A program made the position numbers and the translations under genes. This document shows, piece after piece, positions 19,171 to 28,194 of a stretch of 64,000 nucleotides of DNA. The notes under the pieces are model-generated. The model saw only the letters and a list, made by a program, of their open reading frames with translations. It was not told the DNA's origin and did no database searches. Position 1 is the stretch's first letter. Each line of letters begins with the position of its first letter. The stretch is from Oceanobacillus sojae (GTDB taxonomy: Bacteria > Bacillota > Bacilli > Bacillales > Amphibacillaceae), in the NCBI RefSeq assembly GCF_900162665.1, contig NZ_LT727812.1:447844-511843 (forward strand), in the 5' to 3' direction.

Positions 19171-21372
19171 TTAGTAAAACGATACGGATTCAGAATGCGA
19201 TCCTTCCATATTCGTAATCGGGTCAAATGGAACAACGTAATAGTATTCATTACGGAACCAGATATCATCAATGATAAATTCTGTTTCCCCTTCTACTTCT
19301 CCCACCAGTTCATCTGGACCCTCTTCCTTCTTATAAATACGGTATACAATACGGTCATCTGCCGACCCGCTCCAGGTAAGCTTTCCTTTCACCAATGCCA
19401 TTCCGCCAAAGGTATAGCTTGCATCTACATTCTCAATAGCTGGTAAATCAATTGGATCCGGCAAAGGCTCGACATCCCCCGGCATTGAAAAGGAAGCTGT
19501 CAATGCTGAGCCGGTTTGGTTATCAATATCTGTCAGTATTTTCTTAGTCAACGATGTAGGATAAGCACTCCCGCCTGTTAAATAATGTTTTTCGTCTGAC
19601 TTATCATACCCCATCCACGCAGCTGTAACATAATCCGGTGTATATCCGACAAACCACGCATCCTTAGATGCCCCATCTACATAAGTATGTTGTGTTGTTC
19701 CTGTTTTACCTGCAAGCTCTTTGGCATAATAGCCGGAGCTCGCTGTTCCCGTCCGGACATTTTCCTTGAGCATTTCTGTCATATCCCAGGCAACCTGTGG
19801 TGTAAATACTTCTTTGTTACCTGTTTCTGATTGATATATCACTTCTCCGTTACGGTCTTTTATCTCTGCAATAGCTGTTGCTTCAGACATGCTTCCATTA
19901 TTGGCAAAAGCTTGATAACTTTGCGCCATTTGTAGTGGCGTAACACCTTTTTCCAAGCCTCCTAAAGCAATAGATGTCCCTTTATCCTTATCATCCAGCG
20001 GCAACTCCAATTTATTCAGATAAGACTTAGCATAGTCTATGCCAATCTCATCGAGCAGCCAGACAGCAGAGGTATTTGTTGATTCTACAATAGCCTGATA
20101 AATTGTAATATTATTCTTATATTCTCCACTAACATTCCTGACATCATACTCCTCCATATATTGATCCGGGATAATCGTAAAAGGATTATATTTATCTTCC
20201 TTCATCAATGCCGGGCCATAAACAGCGACCGGTTTAAAGGTGGAGCCCGGCTGGCGCTGCACATTTACCCGGTTTAAATCACCCAGGGTGAAATTGCGTC
20301 CGCCGATAGCTGACACTATATGGCCGTTATCCTTATCCAGCATTACAAAAGAGCCTTCCGTCCCCTCTGTATTTCCAGGGAAAAAAGCATTCTCCTGAAA
20401 GTCTTGATAAGCAATCTGCTGAAAATCATCATTCATATATACAGTAATTTCATATCCGCCGCTTTGTAAATCTGAAAAGCTTAAATTATGCTTTTCCGCA
20501 GCTTCTTTTATTGCTATATCAACATAGCTGTCAACCCAGGGATTTGTTCCCCTTTCTTCTTCTGACAGGTTTATCCCTAAGCCTTTTTCCTGCTCAAGTA
20601 CTCTTGTTTCTTCATCTATAAACCCTGCCGATTCCATTGTCTGAAGGACGACATTTCTGCGCTCAGCTGCTTTTTCAGGATGATTCAAGGGAGAATATCC
20701 ATTCGGTGCTTTCATCAAACCGGCAAGCAATGCTCCTTCAGAAATAGTTAAATCATCAACATCCTTAGAAAAGAAATATTGTGAAGCCTTTTGGATCCCG
20801 TATACTCCCTCTCCAAAATAAACCTGGTTTACGTATAATTCCAATATCTCATCCTTACTAAGTCTTCTCTCCAGGTAAAGAGAAGCCATTGATTCCTTTA
20901 TTTTTCTGGTCCATGATTTATCATTTGTAAGAAAAAGATTTTTGGATAATTGCTGTGTAATTGTACTGCCGCCTTCTACTTTGCTTCTCGCTAATATGTC
21001 TCGATAGACAGCCCGTCCAATGGACTGCAAATCAATCCCCTGATGCTCATAAAAACGGCGGTCTTCCACAGCAACAAATGCTTGCAGCACATGATCCGGA
21101 ATGTGGTCTACCGATACATATTCCCTGTTTTCGTTATATAGAGTTTTGACCACCTCTCCATCCTCTGTACGAACAGTGGTTGTCAAATCAAGCAGCAAAT
21201 CATTCTCATCAGCGACCATTTTACCTCCTAAAATCAGCAGTCCATAACCGCTTAACAAGAACACGAAAACAGCAGTAATAGCAATACCCAGCCACTTTAT
21301 TTTTTGTCGAAATACATTCTTTTGATTTTTTCTTCTGTCTTTTCTTTTTTCATTTCTTCGTTCACTTCTCAT
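19171..21372 (-). CDS. pbpF: Class A penicillin-binding protein (PBP1F/2C type)
   Basis: This bifunctional enzyme makes and cross-links peptidoglycan on the outer membrane face. A short basic cytoplasmic tail and one membrane segment are followed by a GT51 glycosyltransferase (EDRRFYEHQGID, GGSTITQQLSKNLFL, YVNQVYFG). A transpeptidase with all three motifs comes next: STFK in RQPGSTFKPVAVYG, a SxN-type STNTS and KTGTT. A fibronectin-like C-terminal region follows. I start at the ATG at 21372, just after GAGGTGA, giving 733 residues. It lies next to hemEHY and hmoB as pbpF does in B. subtilis. Confidence 0.93.
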   Translation of the reverse strand: MRSERRNEKRKDRRKNQKNVFRQKIKWLGIAITAVFVFLLSGYGLLILGGKMVADENDLLLDLTTTVRTEDGEVVKTLYNENREYVSVDHIPDHVLQAFVAVEDRRFYEHQGIDLQSIGRAVYRDILARSKVEGGSTITQQLSKNLFLTNDKSWTRKIKESMASLYLERRLSKDEILELYVNQVYFGEGVYGIQKASQYFFSKDVDDLTISEGALLAGLMKAPNGYSPLNHPEKAAERRNVVLQTMESAGFIDEETRVLEQEKGLGINLSEEERGTNPWVDSYVDIAIKEAAEKHNLSFSDLQSGGYEITVYMNDDFQQIAYQDFQENAFFPGNTEGTEGSFVMLDKDNGHIVSAIGGRNFTLGDLNRVNVQRQPGSTFKPVAVYGPALMKEDKYNPFTIIPDQYMEEYDVRNVSGEYKNNITIYQAIVESTNTSAVWLLDEIGIDYAKSYLNKLELPLDDKDKGTSIALGGLEKGVTPLQMAQSYQAFANNGSMSEATAIAEIKDRNGEVIYQSETGNKEVFTPQVAWDMTEMLKENVRTGTASSGYYAKELAGKTGTTQHTYVDGASKDAWFVGYTPDYVTAAWMGYDKSDEKHYLTGGSAYPTSLTKKILTDIDNQTGSALTASFSMPGDVEPLPDPIDLPAIENVDASYTFGGMALVKGKLTWSGSADDRIVYRIYKKEEGPDELVGEVEGETEFIIDDIWFRNEYYYVVPFDPITNMEGSHSESVSFY

Positions 21373-21569
21373 AAGCTCACCTCGGTGCATATACGTTCCT
21401 ATTATACGTTATTCTAACTTTTTGATAAAGAATGGACATCTCTGAATTACATGAGTTGAACCAAGATTCGACATAAGACAGGTATTATTTTCAATATTAT
21501 TTGTATTTGTGTACAATTTAATTATAAATACATATTCAAAATAGATTGTCAAAACAAGGAGGAATTTTT

Positions 21570-22067
21570 ATGAAAGCGTTTATGTCAAGAGGAACCATCA
21601 ATTTTTTGGAAACATTGGAGAAAAAAAATACAGATATTGATTTTTACTTTATCTCCAGCAATGATGGCGGTATTGCCTATTATGAAAATAGCTCCAAAAA
21701 TATTTTTTCAGCCGGTCAAGCCTTTGAAGTATTAAAAGCTGTCGGAGAATTATCCAAAGAAGGATATGTCGTTATGAACCATCTTCCTGTTTCCGAAGAC
21801 AGCAGTTCAACCTTTGAATATCGCATGAAGCAAAGTGACAGCGGCATTGAAAATATGGATGGGTTCCAGGCATGGCGCTTTTTACGTCAGGAAAAGACGA
21901 GCAAATACGTTGTTTTGACACAATGGAAATCCTTTGCCGACTTTGAGAACTGGAAAAACTCCGACCAATTTAAAAAAGCACATGATTCCCAAAAAGCAAA
22001 GCAGCCGAGCTACTTTATGGAACGGCCCTTTGTTATTACCGGTCATATGCATGAAAAAGAAGATTAA
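21570..22067 (+). CDS. hmoB: Haem-degrading monooxygenase HmoB (YhgC)
   Basis: HmoB belongs to the IsdG/antibiotic-monooxygenase (ABM) fold and degrades haem to release iron. The 165 residues show an N-terminal lobe followed by the ABM domain. Its characteristic FQAWRFLRQEK..KYVVLTQWKSFADFENW stretch places the catalytic Trp, and the substrate pocket lies near GHMHE. The ATG at 21570 has AAGGAGG at the right distance. It sits beside the haem biosynthesis genes as in B. subtilis, which fits haem homeostasis. It is transcribed divergently from pbpF. Confidence 0.88.
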   Translation: MKAFMSRGTINFLETLEKKNTDIDFYFISSNDGGIAYYENSSKNIFSAGQAFEVLKAVGELSKEGYVVMNHLPVSEDSSSTFEYRMKQSDSGIENMDGFQAWRFLRQEKTSKYVVLTQWKSFADFENWKNSDQFKKAHDSQKAKQPSYFMERPFVITGHMHEKED

Positions 22068-22153
22068 ATTATCCCCTGAAGCATTAATAAACTTGAAAAA
22101 AAGCTGAGATAGCAGCAGGACTGTATGCATGATTCTTCACTTTTATAATTCAA

Positions 22154-22209
22154 CTTATAGATTAAGAAAAGGTTATCCCTCGTTGGATAACCTTTTCTTA
22201 ATCTATAAG
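22154..22209. repeat. Perfect 25-bp inverted repeat, likely bidirectional terminator
   Basis: Arms of 25 bp (22154-22178 and 22185-22209) are exactly complementary around a six-base loop. They begin with CTTATAGATTAAGAAAAGG. The hairpin lies between the convergent hmoB and liaR genes, and probably ends both transcripts. It is much longer than an ordinary terminator and shares the CTTATAG/CTATAAG end sequence with the tandem repeat that follows. Confidence 0.75.
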
Positions 22210-22240
22210 CGATTTTCTCGATCTATAAGTGATTTTCTCG
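22201..22240. repeat. Two tandem copies of a 20-bp repeat
   Basis: The unit ATCTATAAGCGATTTTCTCG occurs twice in direct succession with one difference (C/T at position 10). The first copy overlaps the end of the preceding inverted repeat. Confidence 0.85.
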
Positions 22241-22295
22241 GCAAAAGCTAGATGAAGAGCACGTCCCTCGGAAAGTAAGTCTTCCATCAAACAGA

Positions 22296-22937
22296 TCAAT
22301 CCCCTGTTGCTTTAAACAATTGATTCCGGTGCACATAAACAGCAGCCTGCGTTCTGTCATTCACTTCCAGTTTACTTAAAATATTGCTCACATGGGTTTT
22401 GACCGTTTTTATACCAATATAAAGTTTTTCACTGATTTCCTGGTTTGTCATGCCGTCTCCAATACATAAGAGCACCTCTAATTCCCGTTCCGTAAGGTCT
22501 TCATGAGGTTTTTTAACCGTAGAACGAAAACGGCTCATCATCTTTTGGGCAACTTTTGGTTCAATCACATTTTCATCCTTGGCAGCTTTACGCACTGCAT
22601 CAGCAATTTCCTGCGCGTTTGATGTTTTTAATAAATAACTGAACGCTCCTGCCTCTAATGCAGGGATAACCTGTTCATTATCATAATAGGATGTCAGGAT
22701 AATGACTTTACATACAGGATAAGCGGACATTATTTTCTTTGTCGCTTCTATCCCATTTCCGTTCTCCATTATCAGGTCCATCAGAACCACTTCCGGCTGC
22801 TTCTTTAATACGAGTTCAGCACCATCAAATCCACTGTCAGCCTGCCCGACAACCTCCATATCATCTTCTGTCTGCAGAAAAGATATGATTCCTTTCCGCA
22901 CTATATCATGATCATCAATGACTACAATACGAATCAT
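22296..22937 (-). CDS. liaR: Response regulator LiaR (NarL/FixJ type)
   Basis: LiaR activates genes that protect the cell envelope when lipid II cycling is blocked. The receiver domain has the acidic pair in VIDDHD and the phosphorylation site Asp54 in VVLMDLIM. The C-terminal LuxR-type helix-turn-helix is LTERELEVLLCIGDGMTNQE through VKTHVSNILSKL. The 213-residue length is typical. It follows liaS by 17 bp with GGGGAG before the ATG, as the last gene of liaF-liaS-liaR. Confidence 0.93.
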   Translation of the reverse strand: MIRIVVIDDHDIVRKGIISFLQTEDDMEVVGQADSGFDGAELVLKKQPEVVLMDLIMENGNGIEATKKIMSAYPVCKVIILTSYYDNEQVIPALEAGAFSYLLKTSNAQEIADAVRKAAKDENVIEPKVAQKMMSRFRSTVKKPHEDLTERELEVLLCIGDGMTNQEISEKLYIGIKTVKTHVSNILSKLEVNDRTQAAVYVHRNQLFKATGD

Positions 22938-22954
22938 AAAATATTCTCCCCTTT

Positions 22955-24013
22955 TTAACTCCCCTGATTAGGAATTCGAATATGAATATATGTACCCTGG
23001 CCCTGCCTTGAACGGATAGCAAAAGTTCCGCCCAGCTCTTCGCTGCGTTCCTTCATTGTTTTCAGTCCATAAGAAGCTTTATTACCCTGTTGATTTTCAG
23101 ATTCAAATCCTATCCCATCATCTTCAATACGGACATAAAGCTCATCCTGCTTCCGTTTTATTTCTATCTTTACTATATTTGCATTCGCATGCCGTAATAT
23201 ATTTGATAGAGATTCCTGAATAATCCGAAAAAGATGTTCCTCCACCACTTCTTTTAAATCCGGCATTTCATCAATATCAACTTGGAATGTCAGGTTGCTC
23301 TTCTGCTCCAGAGCATCTATCAGCTTCTGAACTCCTTCTTCCAATGTTTCCCCGCTTGTCAGATAAACCGGCCGTAGATGAAGCAATAATGCACGCATTT
23401 CTGCCTGAGCCTGATGTGCTGAATGTACAGCCTCCTGCATTTGCTCTCTTGCTGTGGCAGGATTTTTATCAAATAGCTTTAATGCTGTTTCTGATAACAT
23501 TGCCAGCCCGAAAAGCTCCTGACTGACAGCATCATGAAGGTCTCTGGCAATCCGCTGTCTTTCCTCAATAACTGCTGCTTTATGTGCTGATTTCGCATAA
23601 TCTGCTTTCTCATCAGCCATCCGCTGCAACGACTGAACCTGGCGCTGTAGTTTATCCCCTAAATCATTGAGCTCGTCAATGATTCGATCTGTTTCATCTA
23701 CATCTTCATGAATTTTCGAAATTTTGGAATTGTAGTTCCCGTTGGCAAATTGTTTGATCTGAATCGAGATGGCATCTAAACGCATTTTTAGTAAGTTCCC
23801 GATTTGAGTAAATCCCGCTTGTAAGGACAAAATAAAACCGATAATCAGATACAGACCGATAAATAAAAAGATGCTTTGTGCTGTTAACCATTCCGGATCC
23901 CAAATAACAAATAAAGATAGAATAATTGCCAGCAGGATACAGGTCGTTAAAAATAAATTATATAGATGTAATCTGATAAAACTGAATCGGACACTTCTCC
24001 ACCGTTGTTTCAT
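22955..24013 (-). CDS. liaS: Sensor histidine kinase LiaS
   Basis: This 352-residue membrane sensor kinase phosphorylates LiaR. Two N-terminal membrane segments (about residues 17-38 and 47-66) frame a very short external loop, the intramembrane-sensing layout. A HAMP-like linker precedes a HisKA_3 dimerisation helix with His160 in EERQRIARDLHDAVS. The HATPase domain is shown by HANANIVKIEI, IEDDGIGF and YGLKTMKERSEELGG. The start ATG has AAGGGGGG upstream and lies 11 bp after liaF. Confidence 0.93.
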   Translation of the reverse strand: MKQRWRSVRFSFIRLHLYNLFLTTCILLAIILSLFVIWDPEWLTAQSIFLFIGLYLIIGFILSLQAGFTQIGNLLKMRLDAISIQIKQFANGNYNSKISKIHEDVDETDRIIDELNDLGDKLQRQVQSLQRMADEKADYAKSAHKAAVIEERQRIARDLHDAVSQELFGLAMLSETALKLFDKNPATAREQMQEAVHSAHQAQAEMRALLLHLRPVYLTSGETLEEGVQKLIDALEQKSNLTFQVDIDEMPDLKEVVEEHLFRIIQESLSNILRHANANIVKIEIKRKQDELYVRIEDDGIGFESENQQGNKASYGLKTMKERSEELGGTFAIRSRQGQGTYIHIRIPNQGS

Positions 24014-24024
24014 TTTATCCCCCC

Positions 24025-24813
24025 TTATACCCGATCAATACGAATAGAACCCGCCTTTAAACGTATCTCGATATACAATTTTTTAGTAGCACTTTCAAAC
24101 TGATCCGTTTCATAAAATAATTCTGTATTAATCCCGGCAGATTCTTCACCTGAAATGTTTATATCTCCTGCTTTGGCTGTTGCACTGGCTTGAAATTCCA
24201 CTTCTTCCGGGATAATAATAGTGACGTCACCTGCTAATGAGCGGATATTTATTTCCGTTTCCTCATCAGGGATATACGCATCTGTTAAATCCAGATAATA
24301 AGTGCCTACCATCGTATTTATGTTCATTGGCTCCAGATTCCAATTCCCCTTTTTCTCCATATCGCCTATAGTAAATGGATTATCTTTGTTTTTAGAATAT
24401 ACAGCAATTTTCCTACGATCTTTTTTTGCTTTTTTATGTTTGTTAGAGCCGCTGCTGTACAATACTAAAAAGTGAAATCCGCGAAATAAACTGAGTCCTA
24501 TAAAAATTAAAATCATCGGCCAGAGCTTAAACACACTCCAAAATGTAAAATCAACCAATCCAAACCTGTCCGCTAATAAAAGCCCTCCGAAAACAAGCAG
24601 AAAAATCCCGCTCATCCAAGCTCCACGTCTATTGATAATAGCTGTCCCCAGAAGTACAACTCCTGTCACAACAAAGAACAGCGGATAAATATATCCCCAG
24701 CCGAAGCTTAATTCAAAACCATCTATATTCAAACTGTTTACAATTAACATGACTCCAATCCAAATAAAGCAGATCGCAATAAAATAAGATAAAATTCTCT
24801 TCATACGATTCAT
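24025..24813 (-). CDS. liaF: LiaF, membrane inhibitor of the LiaRS system
   Basis: LiaF keeps LiaS quiet in the absence of envelope stress. Four hydrophobic segments fill the first 120 residues. A basic cytoplasmic stretch (KHKKAKKDRRK) and a C-terminal beta-rich domain of repeated strands follow (INIRSLAGDVTIIIPEEVEF, then AKAGDINISGEE), as in DUF2154 proteins. The start is unsure. The ATG at 24813 is only three bases from AAGGGG and the ATG at 24804 is twelve away. It is the first gene of liaFSR. No liaI or liaH is present beside it. Confidence 0.88.
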   Translation of the reverse strand: MNRMKRILSYFIAICFIWIGVMLIVNSLNIDGFELSFGWGYIYPLFFVVTGVVLLGTAIINRRGAWMSGIFLLVFGGLLLADRFGLVDFTFWSVFKLWPMILIFIGLSLFRGFHFLVLYSSGSNKHKKAKKDRRKIAVYSKNKDNPFTIGDMEKKGNWNLEPMNINTMVGTYYLDLTDAYIPDEETEINIRSLAGDVTIIIPEEVEFQASATAKAGDINISGEESAGINTELFYETDQFESATKKLYIEIRLKAGSIRIDRV

Positions 24814-24870
24814 CAACCCCTTTCTCTATGGTTCTATTTTACTTGAGAAAACTGTTTGGAGAGAACCAGC

Positions 24871-25521
24871 TTAAGAATGTTTCCTTCTCCGTCTTAGGTC
24901 TGAGATTATTTTATCTAAACGTATAAAAATATAAAGCAGTGCAAAACCAAGGGTAAACCCGGCTATAATATCTGTTAAATAATGTACATTGATAAAAAAG
25001 CGGCTGATTCCTATCAAAAATACAAGTGTACCCAGCCCAATCTGTATAATAAGTGCTATTTTTTTTGAACGGATCTTTTTACAAAGTAAATACGCAATCA
25101 GGCCATAGCAGACCATTGAAATCATACTGTGTCCGGATGGAAAACTGAACCCTTCTGCATTTAGTGCAACAGAAATACTCGGTCTTTCTCTGAAAACCAG
25201 TTGCTTTATAAATGAATTCAGCAGGTGCGCAAATAAAGAGCCTCCTAAAAGCAATAGTCCCGGATACCAGTGCTTATATATAAGCATCAGTCCTATAGCG
25301 GCTGCAATAGCTATTGGTATAAGTACGTGTGAAGATCCAAGCTCCGTAACAGCCCGGAAAAAATCATATGTACCTGTTCCATGAACAAGGGTGACTATCG
25401 ATCTTGTCCATTGATCGGTATAAGGAAGCATTTCCATTTTTATTTGTATTACCCAACCAATACTTAATAAAAATCCAGCTGTCCATATACTGAATAAAAT
25501 GGCTGCAGATTTATTCTTCAT
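24871..25521 (-). CDS. PAP2-type phosphatase, membrane-bound
   Basis: This 216-residue protein has six predicted membrane segments and the acid-phosphatase triad of the PAP2 superfamily: KQLVFRERP, then FPSGHSM, then SRFFINVHYLTDIIAG. Enzymes of this type dephosphorylate undecaprenyl pyrophosphate, phosphatidylglycerol phosphate or other lipid phosphates outside the membrane. The gene lies only about 57 bp upstream of liaF on the same strand. It may therefore be cotranscribed with the envelope-stress system, which would fit undecaprenyl pyrophosphate recycling. That link is an inference. Confidence 0.88.
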   Translation of the reverse strand: MKNKSAAILFSIWTAGFLLSIGWVIQIKMEMLPYTDQWTRSIVTLVHGTGTYDFFRAVTELGSSHVLIPIAIAAAIGLMLIYKHWYPGLLLLGGSLFAHLLNSFIKQLVFRERPSISVALNAEGFSFPSGHSMISMVCYGLIAYLLCKKIRSKKIALIIQIGLGTLVFLIGISRFFINVHYLTDIIAGFTLGFALLYIFIRLDKIISDLRRRRKHS

Positions 25522-25754
25522 GCTATCTCTCCTTCTGTTCTCTCTTTTATGCTAAACAGGTTTACTGAAAATAACAACGGTAAATATACATATGGAAGCA
25601 AAATTTTATATTCTCTTATATGAATAATATATTTCAACACACGAAATATATTATTCTACAGTACAATTAATTAGTGATATAATAAAATAGATTGGAAATA
25701 AAATGAGATTTCACACAATTCTCAGTCGTACTACAATACTTAAGAGGTGATCAA

Positions 25755-26930
25755 ATGTTATCAGCTATTCATTCGCTAATTGATAACACATATGAAGAAA
25801 TGGTTGACATTCGCAGATATTTGCATCAGCATCCGGAATTGTCATTTCAAGAAACGGAAACAGCTAAATACATTGCGAATTATTATGAAAAATTAGGTAT
25901 CCCATATGAAAAAAATGTGGGCGGAAATGGTGTTGTAGCCACACTTAAAGGGGCAAAACCGGGGAAAACAGTTGCCTTCCGCGCTGACTTCGATGCCCTG
26001 CCGATACAGGATGAAAAGGATGTCCCTTATAAATCACAGGTTCCGGGTGTCATGCACGCTTGCGGCCATGATGGACACACAGCTATTCTGCTTACATTTG
26101 CAAAGGTTATGCAGCAGTTTCAGAATGATTTGGAAGGAACCATTGTTTTTATTCATCAGCATGCGGAGGAGTATGCCCCGGGCGGAGCCAAGCCAATTGT
26201 TGAAGCAGGCGCCTTAAAAGATGTAGATGCTGTATTCGGGACACATTTATGGGCTCCTCTCCCGCTTGGCACTATATACTCTTCGCATCAGGCAATCATG
26301 GCCGGTGCAGACCGGTTTGAAATTACCATTCAAGGGAAGGGCGGACATGGCGCTATTCCACAGGATACAAAAGATGCTATTGTAATTGGTGCTGAGGTGG
26401 TGTCACAATTCCAGCAGATTGTCAGCAGACGATTAAGCCCGCTGGCATCCGCTGTTATCTCTATCGGCATTTTTGAAGCAGGAAATGCTTTTAATGTGAT
26501 TGCAGACCAGTCGAAGCTGGTTGGAACAGTCAGACATTTCGATATTGCTGTTCAGGAAAAAATCATTGGAGAAATGGAACAAATTCTGAAAGGGATTTGT
26601 GATTCTTTTGGCGCTTCCTATGAATTTAACTATGTTAAAGGGTATCCGCCAGTTATTAATCATCCGGAACAAACGGATCTCGTCCTGGAAGCAACAAAGG
26701 AAATTGACGGGGTAGATCTCACTGCTATTACAGAACCATTAATGGTCGGAGAGGATTTTTCTTATTATTTATTAGAAAAACCCGGCTCTTTCTTCCTGAC
26801 AGGTGCTAATCTGGAAGGTAATGATTACCCGCATCATCATCCTAAATTTGATATTGATGAAAGATCAATGGTCATTGCTGCAAAAGCGTTCGCCAATATT
26901 TATTTATCTTATCAGGATCAAGCAAAATAA
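25755..26930 (+). CDS. yhaA: M20 family amidohydrolase (YhaA)
   Basis: This 391-residue zinc hydrolase belongs to the IAA-amino-acid hydrolase/N-acyl amino acid amidohydrolase group. Metal-binding residues lie in MHACGHDGHTA and the later QHAEEYAPGG, with the lid domain after GKGGHGAIPQ and the final ligand in YPHHHPKFDID. It would release an amino acid from an N-acyl derivative in the cytoplasm. The ATG at 25755 follows GAGGTGATCAA. YhaA lies beside ecsAB in B. subtilis, and here it is convergent with ecsB. Confidence 0.92.
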   Translation: MLSAIHSLIDNTYEEMVDIRRYLHQHPELSFQETETAKYIANYYEKLGIPYEKNVGGNGVVATLKGAKPGKTVAFRADFDALPIQDEKDVPYKSQVPGVMHACGHDGHTAILLTFAKVMQQFQNDLEGTIVFIHQHAEEYAPGGAKPIVEAGALKDVDAVFGTHLWAPLPLGTIYSSHQAIMAGADRFEITIQGKGGHGAIPQDTKDAIVIGAEVVSQFQQIVSRRLSPLASAVISIGIFEAGNAFNVIADQSKLVGTVRHFDIAVQEKIIGEMEQILKGICDSFGASYEFNYVKGYPPVINHPEQTDLVLEATKEIDGVDLTAITEPLMVGEDFSYYLLEKPGSFFLTGANLEGNDYPHHHPKFDIDERSMVIAAKAFANIYLSYQDQAK

Positions 26931-26975
26931 AAAACAAGCTGACGGCTATATCACATGGCCCTCAGCTTGTTTTTT
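26928..26975. terminator. Bidirectional terminator between yhaA and ecsB
   Basis: Arms AAAAAACAAGCTGA and TCAGCTTGTTTTTT give A/T runs on both sides. The hairpin serves the convergent yhaA and ecsB transcripts. Confidence 0.8.
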
Positions 26976-28194
26976 ATACTTTATCTAATTTAGGTTTTAC
27001 ATAGAGCTTAATATAAGCCCAAACAAAGGTAAGACCTCCAAGTAATATGATCAAACTTCCCAGCCACTCCAGCTGGAAGATAAATAAAAAGGTAAAAGCA
27101 AATGCCTGTACATAGCCGAGCTTCCGAATAATCCGGATAACAGCTGTCTGCTTCAAACCCGGGTCAACCGGATAAAGATCCAGCCACATTTGGGTACGGT
27201 GATGCTGATAAAGAGTCATCATTTGAAAGACACTTAAATAGATAAACAGAATAGCAAATACCATTTTAATCCAAATGTTAGGAATCACCCAAATAAAAAT
27301 ACCGCCAATGACGACAAGCCGGATATACATTCCTAAATAATCCCCGCTGCGCAGAAAGGAAATCTGATATAAATAATCATAGGTTGCCGACCGTTCAAAT
27401 GGAATTCTGCTGATAAACGTTTTCGTCAGCCAGTCCCTTCTCTTTACTTTATTTTTCAAATGCGGAACATCTGCAAATAAATTAGCAATACGGTAAAAGG
27501 ATTGTAAACGGATCTGATCCTTCTCAATCAACAAGTCCCAAAAAATTCCGGGCTGCTTCGATGCGACAATAAAATCATATACAATAACCAGAAAAAGCAG
27601 CACAATCGTTATAACAGCATATAAAGCCTGCCCCTCAATAACAAAATAGGCTATGACAATATTTAGCAGCGTCCGTACTGTTAAATCAATAGTTCTTGAG
27701 TTTTTATCCCGGACTTTCAGCATGTACCAGTTTATCAGCATATTCATCCCTTTTAAAAGAAGAAATAAAAGAACTGTAACAAGAAAAACACTCCCTGCCC
27801 GTTCGTCGAAACTGGTAAAATACAATGGACTGAATGCAGCGGATGCTAACACAATCAAATATGTCTGAATGACGAAGCTATAAATTATACTATTACGGAA
27901 ATACGGACCCATCTGCTGTTCTGCCGCAAGAAGAAATACCAGATCCGGCTCCTGCAGCAGCGTCCTTATTGGATTATAGCTTATCATCAGTCCTAATACG
28001 ATTCCCATGATAATGCCTGTCGGGAAATTAGGCGGCAGCTGTTCCAGCCACTGCTGATAGTAATAAGCTGTTGCAGCTATGAAAAAAAACATAGCAAATG
28101 CAATATGCCCGTTAAACATATACTTTAAATACCTGCTTAAATTCTTCACATGTGCAGATAAGCGTTTTTTATAGAATGCATGGGAATCAAACAT
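26974..28194 (-). CDS. ecsB: EcsB, membrane subunit of the Ecs ABC transporter
   Basis: EcsB is the permease half of the EcsAB transporter. In B. subtilis EcsAB influences regulated proteolysis, exoprotein secretion, competence and sporulation, and in other bacteria it exports hydrophobic peptides. The 406-residue protein has about eight to ten hydrophobic segments grouped in two halves around a cytoplasmic stretch (residues about 200-270). I prefer the ATG at 28194, six bases after GGAAG. The ATG at 28200 almost abuts that site. The gene overlaps the end of ecsA. No ecsC follows. Confidence 0.9.
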   Translation of the reverse strand: MFDSHAFYKKRLSAHVKNLSRYLKYMFNGHIAFAMFFFIAATAYYYQQWLEQLPPNFPTGIIMGIVLGLMISYNPIRTLLQEPDLVFLLAAEQQMGPYFRNSIIYSFVIQTYLIVLASAAFSPLYFTSFDERAGSVFLVTVLLFLLLKGMNMLINWYMLKVRDKNSRTIDLTVRTLLNIVIAYFVIEGQALYAVITIVLLFLVIVYDFIVASKQPGIFWDLLIEKDQIRLQSFYRIANLFADVPHLKNKVKRRDWLTKTFISRIPFERSATYDYLYQISFLRSGDYLGMYIRLVVIGGIFIWVIPNIWIKMVFAILFIYLSVFQMMTLYQHHRTQMWLDLYPVDPGLKQTAVIRIIRKLGYVQAFAFTFLFIFQLEWLGSLIILLGGLTFVWAYIKLYVKPKLDKV

